DNA of 27,029 bases. Source: an uncultured Peptococcaceae bacterium (GTDB lineage: Bacteria; Bacillota; Desulfotomaculia; Desulfotomaculales; Desulfallaceae). Position numbers and translations under genes: made by a program. The stretch is taken from assembly GCA_913064925.1 (NCBI GenBank), contig CAJYBN010000006.1, forward strand, positions 1 to 27,029. The letters run 5' to 3'. This document shows, in pieces, positions 8,633 to 19,041 of this stretch (the stretch's first letter is position 1; every line of letters starts with the position of its first letter). Below the pieces are notes generated by a model. The model saw only the letters and a program-made list of their open reading frames with translations, had not been told where the DNA came from and searched no databases.

Positions 8633-9157
8633 ATGATGCGACATACACTGGCGGTGCTGGTAGAAAATAACCCCGGCGTACTGGCCCGGGTGGCCGGTTT
8701 GTTCAGCCGGCGCGGCTTCAACATCGACAGCCTGGCGGTGGGCCGTACCGAGAACCCGGCGGTTTCCCGCATGACCATCGTGGTGGAGGGGGACGCCCGG
8801 GTGCTGGAGCAGGTAACCAAGCAGCTGCACAAGCTGGTGGACGTCATCAAGATCAGCGACGTCACCGCGGAAGAATACGTGGACCGGGAGCTGGTGCTTA
8901 TCAAGGTCAGTGTGGATCCCGCCCACCGCGGCGAGGTTATGCAAATAGCCGACATCTTCCGGGCCCGCATCGTGGACCTGGGGCGCAGGACGCTGACCTT
9001 GGAGTGCACCGGCAACGACGGCAAGATCAACGCCTTTGAAGAGTCACTGCGCCCTTACGGGATCAAAGAACTGGTGCGCACGGGCAAGATAGCTATGCTT
9101 AGGGGTGCAAGATTTACCGGACTACAGGACAACGGTACCAAGGAGGAGGTTCAGTAA
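8633..9157 (+). CDS. ilvN: Acetolactate synthase small (regulatory) subunit
   Basis: This regulatory subunit activates the catalytic subunit and confers valine feedback. It has 174 residues: an N-terminal ACT domain ([24 protein letters not shown] onward, about residues 3-75), then the C-terminal ALS small-subunit domain ([27 protein letters not shown]). ATG 8633 is chosen because AGGGAGGG (8618-8625) lies 7 bases upstream; ATG 8636 is an alternative. The frame is open further upstream to 8591, but that overlaps ilvB and lacks a ribosome site. It is the only small subunit in the window, although there are two large subunits. Confidence 0.96.
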   Translation: MMRHTLAVLVENNPGVLARVAGLFSRRGFNIDSLAVGRTENPAVSRMTIVVEGDARVLEQVTKQLHKLVDVIKISDVTAEEYVDRELVLIKVSVDPAHRGEVMQIADIFRARIVDLGRRTLTLECTGNDGKINAFEESLRPYGIKELVRTGKIAMLRGARFTGLQDNGTKEEVQ

Positions 9158-9159
9158 TC

Positions 9160-10152
9160 ATGGTAAAGGTTTATTACGATCACGACGCCGACCTGGCCGT
9201 ATTAAAGGACAAAAAGATCGCGGTGTTGGGCTACGGCAGCCAGGGACACGCCCAGGCCCAAAACCTTAAGGACAGCGGGCTGGACGTTATCGTGGGGCTG
9301 CGCAAGGGCAGCGCCAGCTGGTCCAAGGCCGAGGCCGACGGGCTGCAGGTGGAAACGGTGGCCGAAGCCGCCAACCAGGCGGATATAATCCAGGTGCTGC
9401 TGCCCGACGAGCACCAGGCGCGGGTCTATGCCGAGGAGATTGAGCCCTACCTGAGCGAGGGTAAAGCCCTGATGTTCAGCCATGGTTTTAATATCCACTA
9501 CGGGCAGATCATACCGCCCGGCAACGTGGACGTGTTCCTGGTAGCGCCCAAAGGCCCCGGCCACCTGGTGCGCCGCATGTTCGTGGACGGCCAGGGGGTG
9601 CCCGGGCTGGTTGCCGTGCACCAGAATTACACCGGCCGCGCGCGAGATATTGCCATGGCTTACGCCAAGGGCATCGGCTGCACCCGGGCGGGGGTGTTTG
9701 AAACCACCTTCGCTGAGGAAACCGAGACCGACTTGTTCGGCGAGCAGTGCGTGCTGTGCGGCGGCGTGAGCGAGCTAATCAAGGCCGGGTTTGAGACCTT
9801 GGTGGAGGCGGGCTACGCCCCGGAAATGGCCTACTTCGAATGCCTGCACGAGCTCAAGCTGATAGTGGACCTCATCAACGAGGGCGGGCTGAGCTGGATG
9901 CGCCATTCCATCAGCAATACCGCCGAGTACGGCGACTACATGGTGGGCCCGCGCATTATTGACGAAAGGGTGCGGGAGGAAATGCGCGCCGTGCTGGCGG
10001 AAATCCAAAGCGGTACCTTTGCCAAAGAGTGGATTTTGGAGAACCAGGCCAACCGCCCGGTGTTCAATGCACTGCGCCGGCGGGAGCGCGAGCATCCCAT
10101 CGAACAGGTGGGCGCCGAGCTGCGTAAAATGATGCCCTGGTTAAAGAAGTAG
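9160..10152 (+). CDS. ilvC: Ketol-acid reductoisomerase (class I)
   Basis: This enzyme converts acetolactate and acetohydroxybutyrate to dihydroxy acids by alkyl migration and NAD(P)H reduction. It has 330 residues, the class I length. The Rossmann motif [12 protein letters not shown] spans residues 24-35. The following loop, [13 protein letters not shown], has Ser51 and Ser53 where NADPH enzymes hold the 2'-phosphate, so NADPH use is likely. Catalytic residues are seen as His108 ([10 protein letters not shown]), Asp191 and Glu195 (ETDLFGEQ), and the glutamates of [18 protein letters not shown] 9160 follows AAGGAGGAGG and comes 2 bases after the ilvN stop. Confidence 0.97.
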   Translation: MVKVYYDHDADLAVLKDKKIAVLGYGSQGHAQAQNLKDSGLDVIVGLRKGSASWSKAEADGLQVETVAEAANQADIIQVLLPDEHQARVYAEEIEPYLSEGKALMFSHGFNIHYGQIIPPGNVDVFLVAPKGPGHLVRRMFVDGQGVPGLVAVHQNYTGRARDIAMAYAKGIGCTRAGVFETTFAEETETDLFGEQCVLCGGVSELIKAGFETLVEAGYAPEMAYFECLHELKLIVDLINEGGLSWMRHSISNTAEYGDYMVGPRIIDERVREEMRAVLAEIQSGTFAKEWILENQANRPVFNALRRREREHPIEQVGAELRKMMPWLKK

Positions 10153-10181
10153 TGATGTATTAATTGATGGGGGGACTCGCC

Positions 10182-11849
10182 ATGGAAATTACGGCTGCGG
10201 AGGCCCTGGTGAAGTGTTTGGAAAAAGAGCAAGTGGAAGTTGTTTTCGGCTATCCCGGCGGTGCCATTCTCCCGGTTTACGACGCCCTGTATCATTCTTC
10301 CATACGGCACGTGCTGGTGCGGCACGAGCAAGGGGCGGCACACGCGGCGGACGGTTACGCCCGGGCTACGGGGCGGGTGGGTGTATGCCTGGCCACGTCG
10401 GGCCCCGGCGCCACCAACCTGATCACTGGTATAGCCAACGCTTACATGGATTCCGTACCCCTGGTGCTGATTACCGGGCAGGTGCCCACTAGCCAGGTGG
10501 GGACTGACGCCTTCCAGGAAGTGGATATAACGGGCATTACCATGCCCATTACCAAGCATAATTACCTGGTCAAGGATGCCAGCCAGCTGCCCCGCATCGT
10601 GAAAAATGCCTTTCACATCGCGTCCACCGGGCGCCCCGGTCCGGTGCTAATCGACCTGCCCAAGGACGTGGCGCAGACGGTGATCAAGTTCCAGTATCCC
10701 GAGACGGTGCAGCTGCGGGGCTACAAGCCCACCTACCGGGGACACCGCAACCAGATCGCTGAAGCGGCCCGGTTGATCGCCCGGGCCGAAAGGCCGGTCA
10801 TTTATGCCGGAGGCGGCATTTTGAACAGCAATGCCAGCGAGGAACTGCTGGCCCTGGCCGAAACCATCAACGCGCCGGTTACCAATACCTTTATGGGCTT
10901 AAGCAGTTTCCCCGGTGATCACCCGCTGTTCCTGGGCATGCTGGGGCTGCACGGCACGCGGGCCGCCAACCTGGCGGTGACCAACTGCGACCTGCTCATC
11001 GCCCTGGGGGCCCGTTTCGACGACCGGGTAACCGGCAATATTGCCCAGTTTGCACCGCAAGCCGGCGTAATCCACGTGGACATTGATCCCGCGGAAATCG
11101 GTAAGAATGTGCCTGTGCACGTGCCCATCGTGGGGGACGTCAAGCTGGTCCTGCAGGACCTGCTGGCGCGCCTGGAAAAGAGGATCGACAACCGGTGGCT
11201 GGAGCAGGTGGAGGCCTGGAAGCGGCAGTACCCGCTTTCCTGCGGGCCCGATAACGGCAAGCTCAAGCCCCAGTACGTGGTGCAGAAGCTGCACGAGATC
11301 ACCGGCGGCGAGGCCATGGTGGCCACCGACGTGGGGCAGCACCAGATGTGGGTGGCGCAGTATTACCGTTTCAAGCGCCCTGGTTCCCTGATTTCTTCCG
11401 GCGGCCTGGGGGCCATGGGCTTTGGCCTGCCGGCGGCCATGGGCGCGCAGATCGGCCAGCCGGATCGCCTAGTGGTGCTGGTGGTGGGCGACGGCGGTTT
11501 CCAGATGACCATGCAGGAACTGGCCACCATCGTTGAACAGGAACTCCCCATTAAAATTATCATTCTCAACAATTTCGTGCTGGGCATGGTGCGCCAGCTG
11601 CAGCAGGTTTACTGCGAGGGCCGTTACATGGCGGTGGAATTCAAGTTTCACCCCGATTTCGAAACCCTGGCCCGGGCGTACGGCATTCGGAGCTACACGC
11701 TGCGCACCAAGGAAGAGGTTGACAAATACCTGCCGGAAGCGCTGTCGGCACCCGGCACTGTGCTGGTTAACTGCCTGGTTAGCGCCGAGGAAAACGTCAA
11801 TCCCATGGTGCCGGCCGGCAAGTCCATCAGCGAAGCCATAGATTGTTAA
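10182..11849 (+). CDS. ilvB: Acetolactate synthase large subunit, second copy
   Basis: This 555-residue paralogue of the first ilvB has the same domain order: [15 protein letters not shown], the [16 protein letters not shown] glutamate, and the ThDP motif [12 protein letters not shown] ending in LNNFVLG. A clear difference is [10 protein letters not shown]: Leu473 replaces the Trp that favours 2-oxobutyrate. Mutation of that Trp to Leu in E. coli AHAS II is known to weaken the preference, so this copy may mainly make acetolactate for valine and leucine (inference). ATG 10182 follows GGGGGGA; upstream TTG/ATG at 10164/10167 are less well placed. It has no small subunit of its own and may share IlvN or act alone. 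Confidence 0.94.
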   Translation: MEITAAEALVKCLEKEQVEVVFGYPGGAILPVYDALYHSSIRHVLVRHEQGAAHAADGYARATGRVGVCLATSGPGATNLITGIANAYMDSVPLVLITGQVPTSQVGTDAFQEVDITGITMPITKHNYLVKDASQLPRIVKNAFHIASTGRPGPVLIDLPKDVAQTVIKFQYPETVQLRGYKPTYRGHRNQIAEAARLIARAERPVIYAGGGILNSNASEELLALAETINAPVTNTFMGLSSFPGDHPLFLGMLGLHGTRAANLAVTNCDLLIALGARFDDRVTGNIAQFAPQAGVIHVDIDPAEIGKNVPVHVPIVGDVKLVLQDLLARLEKRIDNRWLEQVEAWKRQYPLSCGPDNGKLKPQYVVQKLHEITGGEAMVATDVGQHQMWVAQYYRFKRPGSLISSGGLGAMGFGLPAAMGAQIGQPDRLVVLVVGDGGFQMTMQELATIVEQELPIKIIILNNFVLGMVRQLQQVYCEGRYMAVEFKFHPDFETLARAYGIRSYTLRTKEEVDKYLPEALSAPGTVLVNCLVSAEENVNPMVPAGKSISEAIDC

Positions 11850-11865
11850 TTTTCGGGAGGTAATC

Positions 11866-13398
11866 ATGAGTAACCGGGTATACATTTTCGATACCACCCT
11901 GCGGGACGGCGAGCAGTCCCCCGGGGTAAGTTTGAATGCCAATGAAAAGCTGGAAATAGCCAGGCAGCTGGCCCGGTTGGGCGTGGACATAGTGGAGGCC
12001 GGGTTCCCCATCACCTCCCAGGGCGATTTCGAGGCCGTGAAAACAATCGCCCGGGAAGTGCGGGGCATAACCGTGGCCGGTCTGGCCCGCACCAACTTTG
12101 CCGATATCGACCGGGCCTGGGAGGCGCTCAAGCACGCCGACCAGCCCCGCATTCATACCTTTATTGCCACCTCGGACATTCACCTGAAGCACAAACTGCG
12201 CATGACCAGGGATCAAGTGCTGGAAGCAGCCGTGGCCGGGGTGAAGCGGGCCAAGGGTTATACCGCGGACGTGGAGTTCTCCGCTGAGGACGCTTCCCGC
12301 AGCGACCTGGATTTCCTGTGCCGCGTGTTGGAGGCGGCCATTGCGGCGGGCGCCACCACCGTCAATATCCCCGATACCGTCGGTTACGCCACGCCGGACG
12401 AGTTCGCCGAGTTCATCAGGAGCATCATGAACCGGGTCAAGGGCATAGAAAAAGCGGTGGTCAGCGTGCACTGCCACGACGACCTGGGCCTGGCGGTGGC
12501 CAATTCCCTGGCGGCGGTGCTGGCCGGCGCCCGCCAGGTGGAGGGGGCCATCAACGGCATCGGCGAGCGGGCGGGCAACGCCTCCCTGGAGGAGGTAATC
12601 ATGGCCCTGTACACCAGGCGCGACCGGTACGGCCTGGAAACGGGCATCAACACCGAGGAGATTTACCGCACCAGCAAGCTGGTCAGCAAGCTGACCGGCA
12701 TGGAAATACAGCCCAACAAGGCCATAGTGGGCAAGAACGCCTTTGCCCACGAATCGGGCATCCACCAGGACGGGGTGCTCAAGGAGCGCACCACCTACGA
12801 GATCATGAACCCCTCCATGGTAGGCATTGCCCACAGCAGCTTGGTGCTGGGCAAGCACAGCGGGCGGCACGCCTTCCGCTCCCGGCTGGTAGAACTGGGC
12901 TTCTCGCTGAGCGAGGAGGAGCTGAACAAGGCCTTCGCCCGGTTTAAGGACCTGGCCGACCGCAAAAAGGAAATTACCGACCACGACATTGAGGCCATCG
13001 TGGAGAATGAAATCCGCAAAGTGCCTGCCACCTACGAGTTTACTTACCTGCACATTAGCAGCGGTACCACGGTGGTGCCCACCGCCACGGTGGGGCTGAC
13101 CCGCGGCGAGGACCTGCTGGAAGAGGCGGCCTGCGGCAACGGCCCGGTGGACGCAATTTGCAAGGCCGTGGATAAAATCACCGGCTACCACTGCCGGCTG
13201 GTCAGCTGGGGCATTAACGCCATCACCGGCGGTAAGGACGCGCTGGGCGAGGTGACCCTGCGCATTGCCGAGAACAACAAGGATAAGCTGTACATGGGCC
13301 GGGGTATCAGCACTGATATCTTGGAGGCCAGCGCCCGGGCTTATGTGAACGCGGTGAACAAGATGCTGCACGAGAAAAACGCCGGCGCGGCCGTTTAG
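11866..13398 (+). CDS. leuA: 2-Isopropylmalate synthase
   Basis: This enzyme condenses 2-oxoisovalerate with acetyl-CoA, the first committed step to leucine. It has 510 residues, the standard bacterial length. Seen: the N-terminal [12 protein letters not shown] of the DRE-TIM metallolyase barrel, the metal-binding [27 protein letters not shown], and [10 protein letters not shown]-terminal allosteric domain (about residues 385-510, [24 protein letters not shown]) normally binds leucine for feedback inhibition. ATG 11866 follows GGGAGGT, 16 bases after ilvB2. LeuA homology extends to CimA at the end of the operon, but motifs and lengths separate the two. Confidence 0.96.
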   Translation: MSNRVYIFDTTLRDGEQSPGVSLNANEKLEIARQLARLGVDIVEAGFPITSQGDFEAVKTIAREVRGITVAGLARTNFADIDRAWEALKHADQPRIHTFIATSDIHLKHKLRMTRDQVLEAAVAGVKRAKGYTADVEFSAEDASRSDLDFLCRVLEAAIAAGATTVNIPDTVGYATPDEFAEFIRSIMNRVKGIEKAVVSVHCHDDLGLAVANSLAAVLAGARQVEGAINGIGERAGNASLEEVIMALYTRRDRYGLETGINTEEIYRTSKLVSKLTGMEIQPNKAIVGKNAFAHESGIHQDGVLKERTTYEIMNPSMVGIAHSSLVLGKHSGRHAFRSRLVELGFSLSEEELNKAFARFKDLADRKKEITDHDIEAIVENEIRKVPATYEFTYLHISSGTTVVPTATVGLTRGEDLLEEAACGNGPVDAICKAVDKITGYHCRLVSWGINAITGGKDALGEVTLRIAENNKDKLYMGRGISTDILEASARAYVNAVNKMLHEKNAGAAV

Positions 13399-13424
13399 CG
13401 CCGGCAAGCAGAGGTGAAAAACAA

Positions 13425-14690
13425 ATGGGCATGACCATAACGGAAAAAATACTGGCCGCCCACGCCGGGGCGGACAGGGTGGAGCCCGGGCAGCTGGTCA
13501 ACGTCAAGGTAGATCTGGCCCTGGGTAACGACATTACCGCTCCGGTGGCCATTCGCGAGTTCGAAAAAATCGGCGTAGAAACGGTCTGGGACCGCGACCG
13601 GGTGGTGCTGGTCCCAGACCACTTTGTGCCCAACAAGGACATCAAGTCGGCGGAGCAGGCGCTGCAGCTGAAGCAGTTTGCCCGCAAACACAATTTGACT
13701 TACTACTACGAAGTGGGCCGCATGGGCATTGAGCACTGCCTGCTGCCCGAGCAGGGCCTGGTGGGACCCGGCGACCTGGTAATAGGCGCCGACAGCCACA
13801 CCTGCACCTACGGAGGCCTGGGCGCTTTTTCCACCGGGGTGGGCAGCACCGACCTGGCGGCGGCCATGGCCCTGGGGGAAACCTGGCTCAAGGTGCCGGA
13901 GAGCATCAAGTTCGTTTACCGCGGCGAGCTGCCCCGCTGGGTGGGGGGCAAGGACCTGATCCTCTACACCATTGGGCAGATCGGGGTGGACGGAGCTCTG
14001 TACATGGCCATGGAATTCACCGGTCCCGTGATAGAGAGGTTGAGCATGGACGGGCGCCTGACTATGGCCAACATGGCGGTGGAAGCCGGGGCCAAGAACG
14101 GCATCGTGCCCCCGGATGAAGTAACCCGCCGGTATGTGGAAGGCCGGGCCAAGAGGCCCTATCAGTTTTACCAAAGCGACCCGGACGCCCATTACGCCCG
14201 GGTGTATGATTTTGACGTCAGCAAGCTGGAACCCCAGGTGGCCTTCCCCCACCTGCCGGAAAACGCGCGCCCGGTGAGCGAGGCCGGCGAAGTAACCATC
14301 GACCAGGTGGTGATCGGCTCCTGCACCAACGGCCGACTGGAGGACCTGCGGCAGGCCGCCTCGGTGCTGCGCGGTCACAAGGTCAACGATAACGTGCGCC
14401 TCATTGTCATCCCCGGCACCCAGCAGGTGTACATGGATGCCCTGCGGGAAGGCCTGGTGGAAGTATTCATCGAGGCGGGGGCGGCGGTCAGTACCCCCAC
14501 CTGCGGGCCCTGCCTGGGCGGGTACATGGGCATTCTGGCCAAGGGTGAACGCTGCCTGGCCACCACCAACCGTAACTTCGTGGGCCGCATGGGCCATCCC
14601 GAGAGCGAAGTGTACCTGGCGGGCCCCGCGGTGGCCGCCGCATCGGCGGTGCTGGGCCGCATTGCCGGGCCGTGGGAGGTGGTTAAATGA
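13425..14690 (+). CDS. leuC: 3-Isopropylmalate dehydratase large subunit
   Basis: This is the catalytic [4Fe-4S] subunit of isopropylmalate isomerase, an aconitase relative. It has 421 residues, the length of the short (thermophile/archaeal-like) LeuC group. Cluster ligands are Cys300 (GSCTNGR), Cys360 and Cys363 ([11 protein letters not shown]). [23 protein letters not shown] is the aconitase-type substrate region. Because cimA is in the operon, LeuCD probably also isomerises citramalate to 3-methylmalate for isoleucine. ATG 13425 is preceded by AGAGGTGA; ATG 13431 is a weaker alternative. The stop overlaps the leuD start by ATGA, so translation is coupled. Confidence 0.96.
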   Translation: MGMTITEKILAAHAGADRVEPGQLVNVKVDLALGNDITAPVAIREFEKIGVETVWDRDRVVLVPDHFVPNKDIKSAEQALQLKQFARKHNLTYYYEVGRMGIEHCLLPEQGLVGPGDLVIGADSHTCTYGGLGAFSTGVGSTDLAAAMALGETWLKVPESIKFVYRGELPRWVGGKDLILYTIGQIGVDGALYMAMEFTGPVIERLSMDGRLTMANMAVEAGAKNGIVPPDEVTRRYVEGRAKRPYQFYQSDPDAHYARVYDFDVSKLEPQVAFPHLPENARPVSEAGEVTIDQVVIGSCTNGRLEDLRQAASVLRGHKVNDNVRLIVIPGTQQVYMDALREGLVEVFIEAGAAVSTPTCGPCLGGYMGILAKGERCLATTNRNFVGRMGHPESEVYLAGPAVAAASAVLGRIAGPWEVVK

Positions 14691-15187
14691 TTTACCGGGG
14701 TAAAGCGTGGAAATTCGGGGCGGACGTGGACACCGACGCCATCATTCCGGCCCGCTACCTGAACACTTCCGACCCGGCGGAACTGGCCAAGCACTGCATG
14801 GAGGACGCCGATCCGGAATTTCCGGCCAAAGTGCAGCCGGGGGACATCATCGTGGCCGGCAAGAATTTCGGCTGCGGCAGTTCCCGGGAACACGCCCCCA
14901 TCGCCATCAAGGCTGCCGGGGTCAGCTGCGTTATCGCCAAGTCTTTTGCCCGGATTTTTTACCGCAACGCCTTCAATATCGGCCTGCCCATCTTTGAATC
15001 GCCCGAGGCGGCGGAAGGCATCCGGGAAGGCGACGAAGTGGCGGTGGACGCCGGGCGGGGAGTCATTCAAAACCTCACCCGCGGCGAGGAGTACCGGGCT
15101 ACTCCGGTGCCGGAGTTCATGCAGCAAATCATTGCCGCCGGCGGCTTGATCAATTACGTGGCCCGGCGGGTGAAGTCCGGCAAATAA
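14687..15187 (+). CDS. leuD: 3-Isopropylmalate dehydratase small subunit
   Basis: This is the swivelling small subunit that completes isopropylmalate isomerase with LeuC. It has 166 residues, the short LeuD form that pairs with short LeuC. Seen: [19 protein letters not shown], then the substrate-binding block [20 protein letters not shown] and [15 protein letters not shown]. The start codon overlaps the leuC stop by 4 bases. A 60-base spacer, partly AT-rich, separates it from leuB; it shows no terminator. Confidence 0.96.
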   Translation: MIYRGKAWKFGADVDTDAIIPARYLNTSDPAELAKHCMEDADPEFPAKVQPGDIIVAGKNFGCGSSREHAPIAIKAAGVSCVIAKSFARIFYRNAFNIGLPIFESPEAAEGIREGDEVAVDAGRGVIQNLTRGEEYRATPVPEFMQQIIAAGGLINYVARRVKSGK

Positions 15188-15247
15188 TGCCCGGCGGCGC
15201 CGGCCTGGATATATTTTTTGCATACTGGCATCGAGGAGTGATTAGCT

Positions 15248-16315
15248 TTGTTTAAAATTACGGTGTTGCCCGGCGACGGCGTGGGCCCCGAAGTTATCGC
15301 GGGGGCCCTGCGGGTGCTGGAGGCCGTGCGCAAGCGCACCGGAGCAAAATTTGAGCTGCGGGAGGCGCCCTTCGGGGGCAGCGCTTACGACCAAACCGGC
15401 ACGCCGCTGCCGGAAGAAACGCTGCGGCTGTGCCTGGACAGCGACGCCGTGCTGCTGGGGGCGGTAGGCGGCCCCAAGTGGGACTCCCTGCCCGTGCAGC
15501 AGCGTCCCGAGGCCGGCGCGCTGCTGCCCTTGCGCAAAAAACTGGAGGTGTTTGCCAACATCCGCCCGTCCACCGTTTTCCCTTCCCTAGCCGATGCCAG
15601 CACGTTGAAGAGGGAAGTGGTGGAGGGACTCGACCTGGTGGTGGTACGGGAGCTTACCGGCGGGCTGTATTTCGGCGAGAAGCGCCGGGAGGAACTGCCG
15701 GGCGGCGGCTGTCGCGTGGTGGAAACCCTGGAGTACACCACTGGGGAAATCGAGCGGGTGGCCCGGGTGGCCTTCGAGCTGGCCCGCAGGCGCCGGGGCA
15801 AGCTCACCTCCGTGGACAAGGCCAACGTGCTGGAAAGTTCCCGCCTGTGGCGGGAGGTGGTTTCCGGCCTGGCCGCCCAGTACCCCGACGTGGAACTGAA
15901 CCACATGCTGGTGGACAACTGCGCCATGCAGCTGGTGCGCAACCCCAAGCAGTTTGACGTGCTGCTCACCGAGAACATGTTCGGCGACATCTTGAGCGAC
16001 CAGGCTTCCCAGCTGACCGGCTCCATCGGTATGCTGCCATCGGCCAGCCTGGGCGGCAGGGTGGGCCTGTACGAGCCCATCCACGGTTCCGCGCCGGACA
16101 TCGCGGGCCGCGACGTGGCCAACCCCATAGCTTCCATTTTGTCCGCGGCCATGATGCTGCGCTACTCGCTGCGCATGGACGAGGCAGCAGGCCTGGTGGA
16201 GCGGGCCGTAAACGACGTGCTGCAGGAAGGTTACCGCACCGCCGATATCATGCAGCCCGGCATGCACCGGGTTGGCACCGCCGAAATGGCTTCTTTGATT
16301 GCCGAGAGGATTTAG
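15248..16315 (+). CDS. leuB: 3-Isopropylmalate dehydrogenase
   Basis: This NAD-dependent enzyme oxidises and decarboxylates 3-isopropylmalate to the precursor of leucine. It has 355 residues, the normal length. Seen: [10 protein letters not shown] at the N-terminus, [11 protein letters not shown], the catalytic Lys/Asp regions ([21 protein letters not shown]) and the NAD loop HGSAPDIAG. The TTG start lies 7 bases after GAGGAGTG (15233-15240). With CimA present, the same enzyme probably also oxidises 3-methylmalate to 2-oxobutyrate, as in other citramalate-pathway organisms (inference from context). Confidence 0.96.
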   Translation: MFKITVLPGDGVGPEVIAGALRVLEAVRKRTGAKFELREAPFGGSAYDQTGTPLPEETLRLCLDSDAVLLGAVGGPKWDSLPVQQRPEAGALLPLRKKLEVFANIRPSTVFPSLADASTLKREVVEGLDLVVVRELTGGLYFGEKRREELPGGGCRVVETLEYTTGEIERVARVAFELARRRRGKLTSVDKANVLESSRLWREVVSGLAAQYPDVELNHMLVDNCAMQLVRNPKQFDVLLTENMFGDILSDQASQLTGSIGMLPSASLGGRVGLYEPIHGSAPDIAGRDVANPIASILSAAMMLRYSLRMDEAAGLVERAVNDVLQEGYRTADIMQPGMHRVGTAEMASLIAERI

Positions 16316-16330
16316 CTGGGGGAGATAAAA

Positions 16331-17938
16331 TTGCCGAGAGTGGAGATTTACGATACAACTTTGCGCGACGGGACCCAGGGCGAAGGGATAACCTTTTCCG
16401 CCAAGGATAAGGTGAAAATCGCCCTGCGGCTGGATGAACTGGGGTTCCATTACGTGGAGGGCGGCTGGCCGGGGTCGAATCCCAAGGACATGCAGTTTTT
16501 CCAGCTGATCAAGGAACACCGACTGAAAAACGCTCGCATCTGCGCTTTCGGCAGTACCAGGAAGCCGGGCATAGCCCCCGAACAGGATGAGAACCTGCAG
16601 CAAATTGTGCGCTGCGGTGCGCCCGTGGCCACCATATTTGGAAAATCCTGGGACTTTCATGTCAAGCACGCCCTGTTGACCACGCTGGAAGAAAACCTGC
16701 ACATGATCAGGGAGTCGGTCATTTTCCTCAAAAAGCAGGGCATGGACGTTTTTTACGACGCCGAGCATTTCTTTGACGGGTACGCCGCCAACAGCGAATA
16801 CGCCCTGGCCACCCTGCGGGCCGCCCGGGATGCCGGCGCCGACCGCATCATCCTCTGCGACACCAACGGGGGACGGCTACCTAACGAAATATTCGAAACC
16901 GTCCGGGCCGTGGCCACCGAAATAGATGTGCCCCTGGGCGTTCACTGCCATAACGACAGCGAGCTGGCCGTGGCCAACTCGCTGGTGGCGGTGCAGGCCG
17001 GCGCCGTACAGGTGCAGGGCACCATCAACGGGTACGGCGAGCGCTGCGGCAACGCCAACCTGTGTTCCATCATACCCAACCTGACATTTAAGTGCGGTAT
17101 GGAAACCATTCCCAAGCAAAGCCTGCGCGAGCTGACCGAGCTTTCCCGCTTTGTCAGCGAGCTGGCCAACATGCATCCCGCCGACAACCAGCCCTACGTG
17201 GGGGGCAGCGCCTTTGCTCACAAGGCCGGCGTGCACGTCAGCGCCCTGCTGAAAAATCCCCGCACCTACGAGCACATCGACCCGGAACAGGTGGGCAACC
17301 GGCGCCGGGTGCTCATCTCCGAGCTGAGCGGCCTGAGCAACTTGTACTACAAGTACCAGGAGCTGGACCTGGGCCTGGCCAAGGAGGAAAACCGCAAGCT
17401 GCTGCAGGAACTGAAGGAGCTGGAAAACCAGGGCTACCAGTTCGAGGGCGCCGAGGGTTCCTTCGAGCTGCGCCTGCGCAAGGCCTTTCACGGTTACAAG
17501 GAGCCCTTCTCCCTGGAGAACTTGAAGGTAATCATCGAAATGCGGGACGGAACCGTGTATTCCGAGGCGGTGATCAAGATAAACGTCAACGGCCGGGTGG
17601 TGCATACCGCTGCCGAGGGCAACGGGCCGGTAAACGCGCTGGACAACGCCCTGCGCAAGGCCCTGGAAGAGTTTTACCCGGAAATTGCCAGCATGCACCT
17701 GACCGATTACAAGGTGCGGGTGCTGGATGAAAAGGACGGCACCGGCGCGGTGGTGCGCGTGCTGGTGGAAACCGGCGACGGGCACTGTTCGTGGGGTACG
17801 GTGGGCGTAAGCACTAACATTATCGAGGCCAGCTGGCAGGCGCTGGTGGACAGCATAGCTTACGGGCTGCTCCGGCTGCGCAGCAAAGACGAAAAGGAGT
17901 CCCAGATGGTAACCGGCATCTTTCGCGGCAAGTGCTGA
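16331..17938 (+). CDS. cimA: (R)-Citramalate synthase
   Basis: This enzyme condenses pyruvate and acetyl-CoA to (R)-citramalate, the entry to threonine-independent isoleucine synthesis. It has 535 residues. The barrel motif is [35 protein letters not shown] is typical of CimA rather than LeuA, and the metal-binding [13 protein letters not shown] is intact. The C-terminal regulatory domain (about residues 395-520, [16 protein letters not shown]) is homologous to that of LeuA and normally senses isoleucine. The TTG start follows GGGGGAGA by 6 bases. It ends the operon. A weak ATCAT/ATGAT hairpin followed by ATTTT (about 17960-17983) is the only terminator candidate behind it. Confidence 0.95.
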   Translation: MPRVEIYDTTLRDGTQGEGITFSAKDKVKIALRLDELGFHYVEGGWPGSNPKDMQFFQLIKEHRLKNARICAFGSTRKPGIAPEQDENLQQIVRCGAPVATIFGKSWDFHVKHALLTTLEENLHMIRESVIFLKKQGMDVFYDAEHFFDGYAANSEYALATLRAARDAGADRIILCDTNGGRLPNEIFETVRAVATEIDVPLGVHCHNDSELAVANSLVAVQAGAVQVQGTINGYGERCGNANLCSIIPNLTFKCGMETIPKQSLRELTELSRFVSELANMHPADNQPYVGGSAFAHKAGVHVSALLKNPRTYEHIDPEQVGNRRRVLISELSGLSNLYYKYQELDLGLAKEENRKLLQELKELENQGYQFEGAEGSFELRLRKAFHGYKEPFSLENLKVIIEMRDGTVYSEAVIKINVNGRVVHTAAEGNGPVNALDNALRKALEEFYPEIASMHLTDYKVRVLDEKDGTGAVVRVLVETGDGHCSWGTVGVSTNIIEASWQALVDSIAYGLLRLRSKDEKESQMVTGIFRGKC

Positions 17939-17993
17939 AACTTTTAATCGTCATCAGTCATCATGGTGCCGGGATGATATTTTCCCCAAAACG

Positions 17994-18197
17994 GTGGACA
18001 TTTTAGCTTCCGGCAACCTTATTACGCCCATCTGCATTTCCACGAGCATTATCTTTATGAGTTCCCTGCTGGTGGCCTGCCCGATTCACCCTGTGACGGG
18101 CTGGGACTTTCCCACCAGCTTTTTGGTCGCTGCGCCGGGGGGTTTTACGGTAATGACCACCCTGGCCATTTCCCATAGGCGAAAACGCGGTAAGTAA
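17994..18197 (+). pseudogene. Possible remnant of a membrane transporter C-terminus (AbrB-like)
   Basis: A 67-codon open frame from GTG 17994 encodes a hydrophobic stretch and FPTSFLVAAPGGFTVMTTLA, then a basic tail. The PTSFLVAAPGG part resembles the C-terminal repeat of AbrB-family (ammonia monooxygenase-like) membrane proteins, which run AFLATAPGG. There is no ribosome site and it is far shorter than that family, so a decayed fragment is more likely than a working gene. The rest of the 17939-18342 gap is AT-rich and holds the upstream region of the next gene, including a TATAAT at 18244-18249 without a well-spaced -35. Confidence 0.3.
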
Positions 18198-18342
18198 GTG
18201 CTTTGGCGGTAAGCCCAAAAAATTTGCATTTTTTTGATCTTAATATAATAAAAATTTACCACAGACTTAGATGAGTTTAAGTTTTGTAGTATAGGATAGA
18301 CATTTAGTAGTTTATCTGGCACCTTTAAAGGAGGAAAGCCTT

Positions 18343-18792
18343 TTGTTATCACCAAGCCTGGAGGATTACCTGGAAGAAATATATCGTTTTTCCCTGAACA
18401 ATGATGTTGTGCGGGTAAGCGATATAGCAGCCTGTCTGGATGTGACCATGCCTTCGGTAAATAACGCGATTCGTAAATTGAGCAGTGAAAATTATTTAAT
18501 TTATAAAAGATACAGGGAGTTAGTTTTAACTAATAAAGGACGTAGAGTGGGTAAATTTCTTGTCGAAAGAAATAGTATACTACAAAAATTTCTCAAGGTT
18601 ATTTCTTCAGATTGTGATGTAAAAGCCGAAGCGGAAGCCATGGAACATTATTTAACTTTACCCACTATCAGAGCCATAGAGAGCCTGGTTGATTTTTTTG
18701 AAAAAAATAGCGACTGCAGGCAAAAGTTCTTAGAACATTGCCAGTACAGAAAGGATAAGGGACTTGGTCTTGTGGACGGTTATAAAGAGTGA
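18343..18792 (+). CDS. MntR/DtxR-family metal-dependent transcriptional regulator
   Basis: The 149-residue protein is close to MntR in length and layout: a winged helix-turn-helix at residues 1-72 (SLEDYLEEIYRF, VRVSDIAACLDVTMPSVNNAIRKL, YRELVLTNKGRR), then a helical dimerisation domain with no SH3 domain. Comparing by eye with B. subtilis MntR, the metal ligands Asp8, Glu11, Glu98, Glu101 and His102 are kept, but the residue matching His77 is Asn77. Metal choice or affinity may thus be altered. TTG 18343 follows AAAGGAGGA. Being next to feoAB, it probably controls ferrous iron uptake. It is followed by a strong terminator. Confidence 0.88.
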   Translation: MLSPSLEDYLEEIYRFSLNNDVVRVSDIAACLDVTMPSVNNAIRKLSSENYLIYKRYRELVLTNKGRRVGKFLVERNSILQKFLKVISSDCDVKAEAEAMEHYLTLPTIRAIESLVDFFEKNSDCRQKFLEHCQYRKDKGLGLVDGYKE

Positions 18793-18884
18793 TGGCTTTA
18801 GTTTTACCGGCATGTTGGTTTTAATTTAGCTTTATTATTTATTCAGCTTCATTATGATTCAGCTTAATAATTATCTGTTGCATG

Positions 18885-18911
18885 CCTGGCTTATTATTAA
18901 GCCAGGTTTTT
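18885..18911 (+). terminator. Intrinsic terminator after the MntR-like gene
   Basis: CCTGGCTT (18885-18892) pairs perfectly with AAGCCAGG (18899-18906) across the loop ATTATT, followed by TTTTT and a second T run. It separates the regulator from feoA, so feoA needs its own promoter. Confidence 0.92.
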
Positions 18912-18959
18912 CTGTTTTTCCATTTATTAACTTAGCTTTGTTAGTGACACACAATATTG

Positions 18960-18987
18960 TTGATTCATATTATTAACTATGTATTGT
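18960..18987 (+). promoter_or_regulatory. Weak promoter candidate for feoAB
   Basis: TTGATT (18960-18965) and TATTGT (18982-18987) are spaced by 16 bases, in the AT-rich stretch between the terminator and feoA. The match is only moderate, but a promoter is required here because a strong terminator lies upstream. I see no convincing Fur or DtxR box. Confidence 0.3.
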
Positions 18988-19041
18988 TAGATGCATTTAA
19001 CAAACTTAAATTCCGCTAAAGTTTAAGGAGGGTGAGTTATT

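Noticed and set aside
18918..18948. Possible DtxR/IdeR-type box around TTAACTTAGCTTTGTTAG before feoA
   Set aside because: Only about 8 of 19 positions agree with the classical IdeR consensus and the halves are not complementary.
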